A stretch of DNA of 64,000 nt. Source: Elymus sibiricus (Eukaryota > Streptophyta > Magnoliopsida > Poales > Poaceae). A program made the translations under genes and the position numbers. Shown piece by piece: positions 10,444 to 22,250 of the stretch (position 1 is its first letter; each line of letters opens with the position of its first letter). Location of the stretch: assembly GCA_039707655.1 (NCBI GenBank), contig CM077666.1, positions 397,935,886-397,999,885 on the forward strand, read 5' to 3'. A model generated the notes under the pieces. It was given only the letters and a program-made list of their open reading frames with translations, did no database searches and had not been told where the DNA came from.

Positions 10444-12093
10444 TGATGTCTACTACGCAACTTTTATTCTTGTAGACATTGTTGGGCCTCCAAGTGCAGA
10501 GTTTTGTAGGACTGTAGCAAATTTCCCTCAAGTGGATGACCTAAGGTTTATCAATCCGTGGGAGGTGTAGGATGAAGCTGGTCTCTCTCAAACAACCCTG
10601 CAATCAAATACAAGAAATCTCTTGTGTCCCCAACACACCCAATACAATGGTAAATTGTATAGGTGCACTAGTTCGGTGAAGAGATGGTGATACAAGTGTA
10701 GTATGGATAGTAGATATATGTTTTTGTAATCTGAAAATAAAAAAACAGCAAGGTAGCAAGTAACAAAAGTGAGCAAAAACGGTATTGCAATGCTTGAAAA
10801 CAAGGCCTAGGGTTCATACTTTCACTAGTGCAATCTCTCAACAATGCTAACATAATTGGATCATATAACAATCCCTCAACGTGCGATAAAGAATCACTCC
10901 AAAGTTCCTATTAGCGGAGAACATAAGATAGAAATTGTTGTAGGGTACGAAACCACCTCAAAGTTACCCTTTCCGATCAATCTATTGAGCCATCCCTATA
11001 AGTTTCACAAATAGCCCTAGAGTTCGTACTAAAATAACACCATATGATACGCATCAACCAACTCTAATGTCACCTAGATACTCCAATGTCACCACAAGTA
11101 TCCGTGAGTTGATTATTCGATATGCATCAAACAACTTCAGATTAATAATATTCAATCCACACAAAGAACTTCAAAGAGTACCCCAAAGTTTCTTATCGGA
11201 GAAAAGATAATGAAAATGTGCAACCAACCCCTATGCCTAGATCACCCGAAGATCACGGGAATCCATGAGTGGATCACCAAAACATACATCAAGTGACTCA
11301 ATAGAATACCCCATTGTCACCACGGGTATCCACATGCAAGACATACATCAAGTGTTCTCAAATCTGAAATATTCAATCCGACAATAACGAAACCTCAAAG
11401 GGAAAGACTCAATTCATCACAAGAAGATAGAGAGGGAAGAAACACCATATGATCCAACTATATTAACAAAGCTCACGGTACATCAAGATCGTGCCAAATC
11501 AAGAACACGAGAGAGAGATCAAACACATAGCTACTAGTACATACCCTCAGCCCCGAGGGTGAACTACTCCCTCCTCGTCATGGAGACCGCCAGGATGATG
11601 AAGATGGCCTCCGGTGATGATTTCCCCCTCCGGCAGGGTGTCGGAAAAGGGCTCCAGATGGTATTTCTTCGATACAGAGGCTTGCGGCGGCTGCGTCAAA
11701 GTTCTAGGTTTATTTCTGGGGGTTTCTCTATTTATAGGATTTTTTAGCGTTGGAATCACGCGAAAAGGAGCTACGAGGGCCCCACAAGGCAGCACGGTGC
11801 GACCCCTCCCCCCCCCCCCCCCGAGGCCGCGCCGGGGTGCGTTGTGAGTACCTCGTGAGGCTTCTGGTCCTTCCACAAAGCTTCGGGGGTCTCTTTTGGT
11901 CCAAAAAAAATCGTCAAAAAGTTTCGTCCAATTCCGAGAACTTTTATTTCTGCACAAAAAACAACACCACGGTAGTTCTGCTGAAAACAGCGTCACTCCG
12001 GGTTAGTTCTAATCAAATCATATCAAAACCATATAAAATTGTTATAAACATGGCATAAATACTTCATAAATTATAGATACGTTGGAGACGTAT
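10444..12093 (-). repeat. 3' LTR of the Sabrina-like element
   Basis: 1650 bp; on the minus strand it starts TGATACGTCTCCAACG at 12093 and ends GTAGACATCA at 10444. A TATA box (CTATAAATAG, minus) lies at 11728-11737. It contains a run of 15 C at 11808-11822 that is only 6 long in the partner LTR. Confidence 0.92.
11728..11737 (-). promoter_or_regulatory. TATA box, Sabrina-like LTR
   Basis: CTATAAATAG on the minus strand, present identically in the other LTR at 33132-33141. Confidence 0.65.
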
Positions 12094-13873
12094 CAGCATC
12101 CCCAACCTTAATTTCTGCTCGTCCTCGAGTAGGTAAATGATAAAAGAAATAATTTATGAAGTGTGAATGCTAGCATAGTGCATAAGTTTGATCAATGATA
12201 ATTTCAATCACTTTTCCTAGCATCATAACAGCAACTCTTTCTCATAAAACACATCATGATAAAGTAGCAATCAATTCACATGTTATGGTTTAAACAATGC
12301 ATTCTCTTGAAACTTAACAATCTATGTTCTTAGTAACCAAACAATTGCAATTCAACTTATCTTCAACAGAGTCTAAGTAAGAGCTCCACATACTCGATTA
12401 TCATATAGTCTTCTATGATTGCTAGTACTCAAAGCATATTTTTAGAACAAATGGCATCCATCGAACACAGAGAAAGATAGGGGCATAATGTTTCGCCTCC
12501 CAACTCATTTATCATAGAGATAATTGTCAACAATAATAAATCATGATCAAATATATTTGAATGGATATATGTGCCTGGATCTATCCCCACCACATGATGC
12601 TTGCCAACTAGAGAATAGGTTGGAATAAGAAGTTGACTCAACAAAAATAAATAACAAGAAAGTAAATAGCATAAAAGTAAATGGAATGTCCCTTCGCAGA
12701 GGGAAGCAGAGATTTGCAGAGGTGCCAAAGCTCATAGTTTAAAACAGAGATGAATACATTTTGAGTGGTGTGCCTTTTCTATCAACGTCACGATCGAGAG
12801 TTCTCAATATCTTCCATGCTAAACACATTATAGGCGGTTCCCAAGCGGAAAGGTAAAGTTTACTCCCCCTCAACCATTCAAACACAAGCCATGGCTAGCC
12901 GAATCCTCGGGTGCCCTCCATACAATCAACTTTCCGGGGGAGTTTGTTTAATTATTTTGTTTTGCGGGACTGGGCATCCCAATTACCGCCCTCTCTCGTG
13001 CAATGACAAGTGAATCAACACTCATCATGAGAATAACTTGCTTAACATGGAAGATACTGACCACCCACTGCCGCTTCATGAGCGGTACGGGCACACAAAA
13101 TAGATGTTTATTTGAATGATTAGAGGTGGCACATGGAAATTTACTTGGAACGGCAGGGTAATACCGTATATAGGTAGGTATGATGGACACTCATGGAAGA
13201 AACTTGGCTCAAGGATTTTGGATGCACAAGCAGTATTCCCGCTTAGTATAGAAATTTAGGCTAGCAAAAGATTCCAAACAAGCACCACATGTTAGAGGAT
13301 CCATAACAATATAACTTCTATGCAAATATACCCAAACATAACTCATTACGTTGTCTTCCTTGTCCAACTTCAACTAATTTGCTCAAGCTTGAAAATAATT
13401 AATGGGTATTCACAATCATAAAAGATGTCTAAGATAATATATTTATATGTGAAAGTTCTCTTCCATATACTATCTTTCATGAATTGCTCGAATGACTAAT
13501 ATTGTGATTGTCAAACTTCAATAGATTTTACTTTCTAAACAAAGTGTGAAATATTTCTAAGCATGAGACAAGCATATGAAGCACATATAATTTCAACTTT
13601 ATGATATTCAATTCATTCAACAATTTACTCTTAGGGTATAAGTGAAGCACAAGAGTAAATGACAAACTACTCCAAAAGATACAAGTGAAGAACAATGAGT
13701 AGTCAAACAATTAAGTAGCTATGTGAAGACTCTCTCCAAATAAAGATTTCAGATCTTGATAATTTTATTCAATCAGCAAACAAAATTAAAATAAAATGAC
13801 ACTCCAATAATAGATCATATCATGTAAACAAGTAAAAACTTAGGCTAACCGATAGGTGTTGATGAAGAAAGGT

Positions 13874-13957
13874 GGGATGCCCACCGGGGCATCCCCAAGC
13901 TTAGTTGCTTGAGACTTCTTGGAATGTTATCTTGGGGTGCCTTGGGCATCCCCAAGC
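13874..13957. repeat. Hairpin module, copy 1 (GGCATCCCCAAGC)
   Basis: Two inverted repeats: GGGATGCC / GGCATCCC at 13874-13895, and CTTGGGG-TGCC / GGCA-CCCCAAG at 13931-13956. Confidence 0.8.
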
Positions 13958-14607
13958 TTGAGCTCTTGTGTCTCCTTAATTCCTCTCATATCATGGTTTC
14001 TCCTAAATCTTAAAAACTTCATTCACACAAAACTCAACAAGAACTCATGAGATAAGTTAGTATAAATCCACTCAAAACCTTAACATTCTCTACTGTAACA
14101 AATCACAAAAAATTATAATTAAACATTGCATACTAAATGCCTCTGCATATTTAATACTCCTATCCACAAATAGAAACATTAAACAAGCAACATATGCAAA
14201 CAATGCAACTATAACTGAAATCTGTCTAAACAGAACAGTTTGTAAAGGGTGAATAATAATTCATACTTCCCTAACTACAAAAATTCTTAAAAATTACCAA
14301 GTGACAGAGAACTCATGCATTCTTATTGTGTTAAAATTTCAGTTTTTTATCATGTTCTGACTATTCAGGAATATTTTGGACATAACAGAAAACTTTCTGT
14401 TTTCAAACAGCAACACATGAACTTGCAAACTGAACATGGTAAAGGCTATAATTGGCATTTTATTGAACTAAAAGATACAAAACATGATTATATAAAGCAC
14501 CAAGCAAATATTAACAGAAGAAAATGACGCTCCAAGCAAAACTCATATTATGTGACGAATAAAAATATAGCTCCAAGTGAGGTTACCGATAGTGTTGAAG
14601 ACGAAAG

Positions 14608-14692
14608 AGGGGGTGCCTTCCGGGGCATCCCCAAGCTTAGACGCTCGAGTATTCCTTGAGTATTACCTTGGGGTGCCTTTGGCATCCCCAAG
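14608..14692. repeat. Hairpin module, copy 2 (GGCATCCCCAAGC)
   Basis: The same two-hairpin layout ~735 bp away: GGGGTGCC / GGGCATCCCC at 14608-14632 and CTTGGGGTGCC / GGCATCCCCAAG at 14667-14692. The surrounding several hundred bases also resemble copy 1, so this is an old duplication. Confidence 0.8.
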
Positions 14693-16260
14693 CTTAGGGT
14701 CTTGCCACTCCTTATTCTCCTCATATCGATATCTCACCCAAAACTTGAAAACTTCAATCACACAAAACTTAACGGAACTTGTGAGATAGGTTAGTATGAT
14801 AAAAATAAATCATCCACTTAGGTACTGTCAAGACAAGATTCATAATTGTTCTCACATAGTGCCTACTGTATTATATCATTTCCACAATTTATATTACTCA
14901 ATATAAGCTATGGAAATACTAAAACAAGCAAACTATGCAATAAAAACAGAATCTGTCAAAAACAGAACAGCATGTAGTGAGCGATTTAAAAACCATACTT
15001 CTGTACCTCCAAAAATTCTGAACAAATAGGAAAGCGTAAACAATTTGTAACCCAATGCTCTCTAAAAATTTCAGAATTTTCTCACTCTCCAGTACAGAAT
15101 AGAAATTCCAGCACTGGACACAAAAGTTTCTGTTTTTGCACAGAATCAAATCAACAAGCATCCACACTGTCCCAAAGGCTTTACTTGGCACATTATTGAA
15201 AGAAAAAATATAAAACATGATTACTACAGTATATTAATCATGTGAACACAAAAAATAGTAGGGATAAATATTGGGTTGTCTCCCAACAAGCGCTTTTCTT
15301 TAATGCCTTTTAGCTAGGCATGATGATTTTAATGATGCTCACATAAAAGGTGAAGAATTGAAACACAATGGGAGCATCATGAAACATATGACTTGCACAT
15401 TTAAGTCTAACCCACTTCCTATGAATAGGGATTTTGTGAGCAAACAATTTATGGGAACAAGAATCAACTAGCATAGGAAGGCAAAACAAGCATGACTTCA
15501 AAACATTCAACACATAGAGAGATGCATATGTTCCTCTCTCAAAATAATTTTCAGTAGCATCATGAATGAATTCAACAATATAACTATCACATGATACTTG
15601 ATTGGCATAATCCAATTGAAAATTAAAATCATGATGACAAGTTTCATGGTTATCATTATTCTTTATAGCATACATGTCATCACAATAATTGTCGAGGCCG
15701 GATTTCCGGGACATGATATCCCAGAAATTAACCCCTCGTGTCATCACCAGCCCAGGATTACTGTTACTGGTGGACACGTCCTTGTTACAGATTACCAAGC
15801 AATTACAAGAATTGGATACAAGACCATAACGGTCTAATGATACACAATGGTTTCTGGTAACGGGCGACGGAAGCGACTCATGGTTCTCCAACATCGATGG
15901 GGCTCCATTCCCATAGGAACAGCTGACCCGGTAATTCCTATCCCGCATGGCTGCTATCCTAGGCTCCGCATGGACGTCGTGGTGATACTCCTTGTCAAAA
16001 TCCTGACCTGGCCAATTAAATAGCCAGGGACAAGCCTGTGAGTACGTTGGAATGTACTCGCTAACATAATGAACAAAAGATATACCGAATGCATATGAAC
16101 ATGATGGGTTATACTATATGCACATGCTGAACGAAATTTAATCATGTCATGATGAATATTACTACGGTGCTGAAATTTAAAACATGGCATGATAAATATT
16201 AGCATATGCAGAAAACTTAAAATGTTAGTGACAAACCAAGAAAGTTAAAAGTGGACAATC

Positions 16261-16450
16261 GGGCGAGACTGAACCGCTCGAGAAATCTAAAAGAAATGCC
16301 AAACGGGTGTCTAAAAGAGTATCGGGCGAGACAGACCGCCCATTAACTCAAGCGATGCCATGAGAGGTCTTGAAAAGAAATGCCAAACGGGTGTCTAAAA
16401 GAGTATCGGGCGAGACAGACCGCCCATGAACTCAAGCGACGCCACGAGAG
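16261..16450. repeat. Short tandem duplication in the solo LTR
   Basis: A unit containing AAATGCCAAACGGGTGTC, CGGGCGAGACAGACCGCCCA and CAAGCGAYGCCAYGAGAGG occurs at 16299-16380 and again at 16377-16457, with a weaker version just before (16258). Period is about 80 bp. Confidence 0.75.
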
Positions 16451-18601
16451 GTCTTGAAAATAAATGAGTATCCCGGGTAGTCTAGCCAGCCCATGAGATA
16501 CTCAGAAAATAAAAATAAGAGAAACGGTTAGTCCATAATAATAACAATAATATTCATGACAACAATAATATTCGTATCATAAAAAATTCATGATAATATC
16601 AGTAGTGGAAATAATCATTCTGCAAAATAATTCATGCTCAATTTAATTATTTTCCTCCGGAGACCGACACTAAGACCGACACTTGACCAACCCAGACTGT
16701 AGTCCTTAACCGCAGACACGGCTATTCGAATAGGTATAACTCTGCAGAGGGTGTACTCTTTACCCACAAGTATAGGATTTCTTCAGTCAGCACCAAGACG
16801 CTGACTAATTCCCATTACGGTCTTTGGGTTGAAAACACACCTGACCAGCACACACCAGTTAACCTTCCTGATGCCAGGAATCACCCCAAGCATCGTTCAA
16901 GAAAAACTCTAAGGCAGGGAGACTACAATCTCGACTAGCATGGGATCGCAATCTCATATATAACGTGCGCAAAGATCAGGGGTGCGACCCCTCTCGGCTA
17001 CAACCGAATACACCCATGCCCCCTGACCAAGTGGCATGCCTACCATGGGCCAATGGTATCTTCCACTATGGCCTCTCTGTACGGTGTGTGCAGGACAGGG
17101 GTTAACAACTTACTGAACCATACCCTACCTGTGGCAGGGACATGTGGTAGCATGGATCAAGTTTGGGGGTTACCGGAACAAGACACGATCTATGGTCGAC
17201 TCAGGAGGCTTATGTTTTCCTGAAGTGGTTAGCACAATAAAGTGTTCTTTTCACAGTAACACCAAAAACAGGGCCACAGCCCATGCATGTCCCAACATGC
17301 ATAACCAACAAGGCATGATCACGCTCCAACGTGATCACCCTTCTACTGGTATTTCTCTTATACCTGCTCCTGCAAGTTAGTCATGACAAGCACACGTTGC
17401 ACGGTACGAGGAAACATGCCAACACTATATGCATGCAAATTTCATTTGAATTTCAACATATGCATGATTCAATTATTCTTGCCAACATTTAACCATGCAA
17501 TCACCATATCAAGTGTTCAAGATGCTTGCCTTGATTATGCAGAAATATTGGGTGTACTACAAAAGTTTTGAAAATTTTCTTCCCTCCATTTTTCCTATTT
17601 CCAAAATATGGCAATTACCACATAAAGCAAAAAACAGTAACAAAAATTTGTTTGGAAATTTTTAAAATAAACCCTAAAATAAACTAGAGGAAAAATGAGG
17701 AATTACAGAAAAAGAATCATATTATTTGGAGTTCATATGAATTCCCTAGAGAGTTTTCTAAGCTGAAATAAATACTGAATTGGACTTATTTAATAAATCC
17801 AGCAGAGTTAAACTTTATCAAAAATGTTCACCCTAGCTAGTTTAATAGAGATTGATTTTAGAAGTATTTATAAATTTGAATCATCAGGTTTGGCTTTGAA
17901 ATGGGTGCGGTGGAATTATTTGAGTTATACAGGAAAAAGAAAAAGGAAAGTAATAGAGCTGCGCCCTGAGCGCTACTTAGTCGTGCAGTGCTATTGGGCC
18001 GGCCCGGCTGCTCAGCCGCGCGGGCGAAGGGGGAAATGTCGAAGGCGTACACACTGAAGTACGCCTCCCAGCAGGGAAAGTGCACCAGAGAAAATGCGCT
18101 ACTGGAGGAGAAGGCTGGCTCACCGACAGGTGGGACCCACCTGTCGGGTTTGTCCCTTTCCTCCCGCGCGCCTGGGCCGGAACAGAGGGGCGCTCCGGCG
18201 ACGATTACCGGCGCTAGGAGGCTCCATTCCTAGGGTTCGGCACACCGCTGTGCTCAGGGGGAGGGGCCGCGTCCTCTAGAGGAGGAAGGGGTCGCTGGGG
18301 AGCTCGGGAGTGAGCGAAGCTTCGAGTTCCGCGAACCACGGCGACGGGCGTTGATGGAGCCGACACCATGGCCGCGGAGAGGAGAGATTGGAGCTCGGGG
18401 AGGCTTGCTGGTGGCTCAAGGAGGCTATGGGTGACGATAGGGGAGGAGAGGGAGCTTGGTGGCACCGGAATCAACCGAGAGGCGGCGGAGGTGGCTTTGG
18501 TCGGGAGCGACGAAGACGACCATCTCCGGTTGGTTTGCTGCTTCGGGGGTTCTCAAAGAGGTGTGGAGGGTTGTGTTGGTTCTGGTCGAGGCCTGGAGTG
18601 G

Positions 18602-18610
18602 CTTATATAG
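18602..18610 (-). promoter_or_regulatory. TATA box of the solo LTR
   Basis: CTATATAAG on the minus strand, at the position equivalent to TATA boxes at 24154, 31031 and 56608 in the related LTRs. Confidence 0.6.
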
Positions 18611-20644
18611 CTGGTCGAGGTCGGTTCGGTGAAGAACTGCTCCAACCGACTCGGCGAAGGCCATTAATGGCGAAGCGTGGTCGGCGACGAGGTTGTTGGA
18701 GGATGGCTGGGTTCGGCGAGGGCGGTGGCGGCCGCAGTTAAGCTCTAGGTGAGCTGGCTGGCTCGGGGATGTGCCAAGTGGCCCGGACGGCGCCGTCCAC
18801 AGCAGACCGTGGCGGCGGCCATTCATGGCGAGCGTGGACGGTGACGAGGCCGGCGAGGCCGTTGCGAGATCGTTGAGCTACTCAGGTAGGTGGTAATTAA
18901 GGAGAGGTGTGCCGGCGCTCACGGATTTGCCCAGGGGCTTCTGGACGGTGGCGTGACAGAGAAGGCGGCGTTGGGCAGCGGTGATAGCGACGGTTGGCCG
19001 GTGGAGGGCGGCGCCAGGGGGGAAGCTCCTGTGTGGGGAGGCTGATCCTGGTGCAGGCGACTAGCAGAGGAGCGGGGCAGGCCAGGGGAGGGCAGCAGGG
19101 CAGCGGCAAGGTCGCGGGCGCCGTTGGCTGCAGCCCGAGCGCTCTGGACACGCACCTGAGCTGCTCGATGAAATGCCATGGGGTTTTAGGCTGATCCAAA
19201 GGATCCAATTTTTGGCAGGGTGGTGTTTTCTAAGATTTAAAGGACGCAGGACATGCTAGTTTGGAGAGAGGAGCTTCTGTCTTTTGCAAGTTCAAAATCT
19301 TGCTAAACTCTGCCATGCACATCACCTGTTTGACAGAATGCCAGAGCCATGCAGGAGATTTTGTTGATGATAAAACTTGGCAGGGTGATGTCTCCTTAGA
19401 TGTGAGTGATGATGGTGGAGTCTGTTTGGTCAAATGAAAAACTTTGTAGTGCAAGTTTGGAAGAAATTCTATTCTGGACAGAAACTTGGAGGACATATTT
19501 GGTGAACTAAAATGGTGAGATTAGAGGTGAGCTACTGGACTTAAGGGTTTGGTTGGAAGGACTATAAGGTGGAATAATTTCAAAAAATTTGGAGCAATGA
19601 AAATTGGGGTTGCAATTCAAAGCTGAAACTGGACCAGAAAAGAAAAGAGGATGGTTTGCTCAAAATTTTCAAAAGACCAAGTTGGGTTTTTGCATAAAAG
19701 TGATCTATAGGCATCACTTGACCTCTCATAATTTTTGTGGAATTTTAAAATAATTATTTAAAATAGTTGTAGTGCAACAGAGGCATTTAAAGTATTGAAA
19801 ATGCCTTTAAAAGAATTATCTTGGGCAAAATTTTATTATGAAAATAATTCCTACTGTTATTTAAAATATAATTGAATTGATTTAAGACAACTACCAAATC
19901 CCACAATATTTTACAAAAAAATTCTAAATGGAGGGAAGAATTTTGAAAACAGAAAATAGAAAATACTCTAAAATAAATAAAAGACCTAATAAAATTCAAA
20001 ATTTTATTTCTGGTCAAATTTTATTTAATATGGTTAAATTTTTGGGGTGTTACAATAATCATCATAGATAGCAACTTTGTTGTCATAATCAATTGAAACC
20101 TCTTCCAAAATAGTGGATTCAACATTAAATAAAGTCATGACCTCTCCAAATCCACTTTTATCAATATTGTAAAAAGATTCAACACTCTCCAAAATAGTAG
20201 GATCATTACCTAGAGTTGACACTCTTCCAAACCCACTTTCCTCAATATAATCATCATAAATAGGAGGCATGTTATCATCATAATAAATTTGCTCATCAAA
20301 ACTTGGGGGACTAAAAATATCATCTTCATCAAGCATAGCATCCCCAAGCTTGTGGCTTTGCATATCATTAGCATCATGGATACTCATAGAAAGCATACTA
20401 ACAACATTGCAATCATGCTCATCATTCAATGGACTCACATTAAACATTTTATTAAATCTTCCTCTAGCAATTGAGCACAATTTTTTGATCCATCATTTTC
20501 AAAAAAGATATTATAAAGATGAAGCATTTGAGGCAACCTCAATTCCATTTTTTAGTTTTCTTTTATAAAACCAAACTAGTGATAAAACAAGCAACTAAAA
20601 TATTCGATTGCAAGATCTAAAGATATAACTTCAAGCACTCACCT

Positions 20645-20661
20645 CCCCGGCAACGGCGCCA
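20645..20661 (-). other. Primer-binding site, Sabrina-like element
   Basis: The minus strand reads TGGCGCCGTTGCCGGGG ten bases after the 5' LTR end at 20672. The same site is at 60648-60664, and a variant at 36534-36546. Confidence 0.88.
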
Positions 20662-20671
20662 GAAAAGAGCT

Positions 20672-21580
20672 TGATGTCTACTACACAACTTTTATTCGTG
20701 TAGACGTTGTTGGGCCTCCAAGTGCAGAGTTTTGTAGGACAGTAGCAAATTTCTCTCAAGTGGATGACCTAAGGTTTATCAATCCGTGGGAGGTGTAAGA
20801 TGAAGATGGTCTCTCTCAAATAACCTTGCAATCAAATACAAGAAATCTCTTGTGTCCCCAACACACCCAATACAATGGTAAATTGTATAGGTGCACTAGT
20901 TCGGCGAAGAGATGGTGATACAAGTGTAGTATGGATAGTAGATATAGGTTTCTGTAATCTAAAAATAAAAAAAACAGCAAGGTAGCAAGTAACAAAAGTG
21001 AGCAAAAATGGTATTGCAATGATTGAAAACAAGGCCTAGGGTTCATACTTTCACTAGTGCAATCTCTCAGCAATGCTAACATAATTGGATCATATAACAA
21101 TCCCTCAACATGCGATAAAGAATCACTCAAAAGTTCCTATTAGCGGAGAACATAAGATAGAAATTGTTGTAGGGTATGAAACCACCTCAAAGTTACCCTT
21201 TCCGATCAATCTATTGAGCCATCCCTATAAGTTTCACAAATAGCCCTAGAGTTCGTACTAAAATAACACCATATGATACGCATCAACCAACTCTAATGTC
21301 ACCTAGATACTCCAATGTCACCACAAGTATCCGTGAGTTGATTATTCGATATGCATCAAACAACTTCAGATTAATAATATTCAATCCACACAAATAACTT
21401 CAAAGAGTACCCCAAAGTTTCTTATCGGGGAAAAGATAATGAAAACGCGCAACCAACCCCTATGCCTAGATCACCCCAAGGTCACGGGAATCCGTGAGTT
21501 GATCACCAAAACATACATCAAGTGACTCAATAGAATACCCCATTGTCACCATGGGTATCCACATGCAAGACATACATCAA
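20672..21580 (-). repeat. 5' LTR of the Sabrina-like element, part 1 (3' portion)
   Basis: Matches 10444-11350 of the 3' LTR nearly base for base; broken at 21580 by the LARD-like insertion. Confidence 0.93.
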
Positions 21581-22182
21581 TGTGGCGCCCCGCCTGAATA
21601 CCACTGTGGCCAGACGGTCGCCGCACACACCAGCCCAGGAGAATCACTCTGGCATGCGCTTTTACAACAAGTATCATGAACACAGACATTTCTATTAATG
21701 GATATATAAGTCTTACATGATATTTTACAAGGGTGATGGCAGCAGAAAAGCTCTATCTAAGGCAGCATGGTCTTGATGCGGCTCCAATCCACAGGGATCT
21801 GACTGGGTTACTCTTCTAGCCCGCGAATACTCCGGCTCCTCGCTAGTGAACGCCGAATCCTTAGGTGAACCTGGCCACATTGAAGGCCGCTGAGTACTTT
21901 TGAATGTACTCGCAAGCAAACCAAACCAACATATACACCAAGCAATGCAATCCATGGCATTCAAGCATGCTCTTGTTATCTTAACAGTATTAGTTATCAT
22001 GTTATGACAGAATTACCTAGCAAGATTAATCATCTAGCAGTATTAATCATCATGTCATAGCAGGATTATTTAGCAATATCATATCATAACAGGAATTATC
22101 TAGCATGTTAAATATCAATGTAACTGTAGTATGACGAAGATACAGCATATCAGGTAATTAATCCATACTCCGAATAATCTTA

Positions 22183-22250
22183 GGATCCAATCCAAATCCG
22201 ATCCAAATCCAAATCCGAATCCGAATCCGATCCAAATCCAATCCAAATCT
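22183..22250. repeat. Hexamer minisatellite (AATCCR)n
   Basis: Tandem AATCCA/AATCCG units. The partner LTR has the same run at 29067-29127 with one unit fewer. Confidence 0.85.

Larger units (their letters stand above)
12094..15309 (-). other. Long noncoding 3' region of the Sabrina-like element
   Basis: About 3.2 kb of AT-rich sequence with no ORF of substance. It lies between the acidic ORF and the 3' LTR; the PPT (GGTTGGGGATGC on the minus strand) abuts the LTR at 12094-12107. It holds two diverged copies of a module of hairpin-forming GGCATCCCCAAGCTT sequence (13874-13957 and 14608-14692). The homologous region in plus orientation is at 49455-51543. Confidence 0.8.
15690..20054 (-). mobile_element. 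Solo LTR (4.4 kb) of a LARD-like gypsy family
   Basis: Starts TGTAACACCCC on the minus strand at 20054 and ends at 15690. TSD ATAAT is at 15685-15689 and 20055-20059, with no interior, so it is a solo LTR left by LTR-LTR recombination. It has a TATA box (CTATATAAG, minus) at 18602-18610 and a GC-rich segment at 17980-19200. Its 3' part shares blocks with the other two LARD-like elements: GAGTAC...GTACTC at 16040-16059 and CTATTCGAATAG at 16722-16733. ORFs in the GC-rich part are compositional. Orientation is inferred from the complete relative at 21581. Confidence 0.92.
15310..20447 (-). pseudogene. Acidic ORF of unknown function in the Sabrina-like element, split by a solo LTR
   Basis: The minus-strand frame from the ATG at 20447 runs to 20055, is interrupted by the solo LTR, and resumes in the same frame at 15684 down to a stop at 15310 (~255 codons when whole). 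The first half is rich in Asp/Glu/Tyr with a repeated SGFG(R/E)V module (around 20250 and 20150) and runs such as YYDDNMPPIYDDY. The second half is Cys/His-rich, with a hydrophobic C-terminus that could be a membrane segment. A short frame starting with MELRLPQ (near 20550) precedes it. No gag, protease or polymerase motif is present. The SGFGEV module also occurs in the gag-protease linker at ~38100 of the neighbouring gypsy, so this is probably a relic of a polyprotein linker. Function unknown. Confidence 0.7.
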
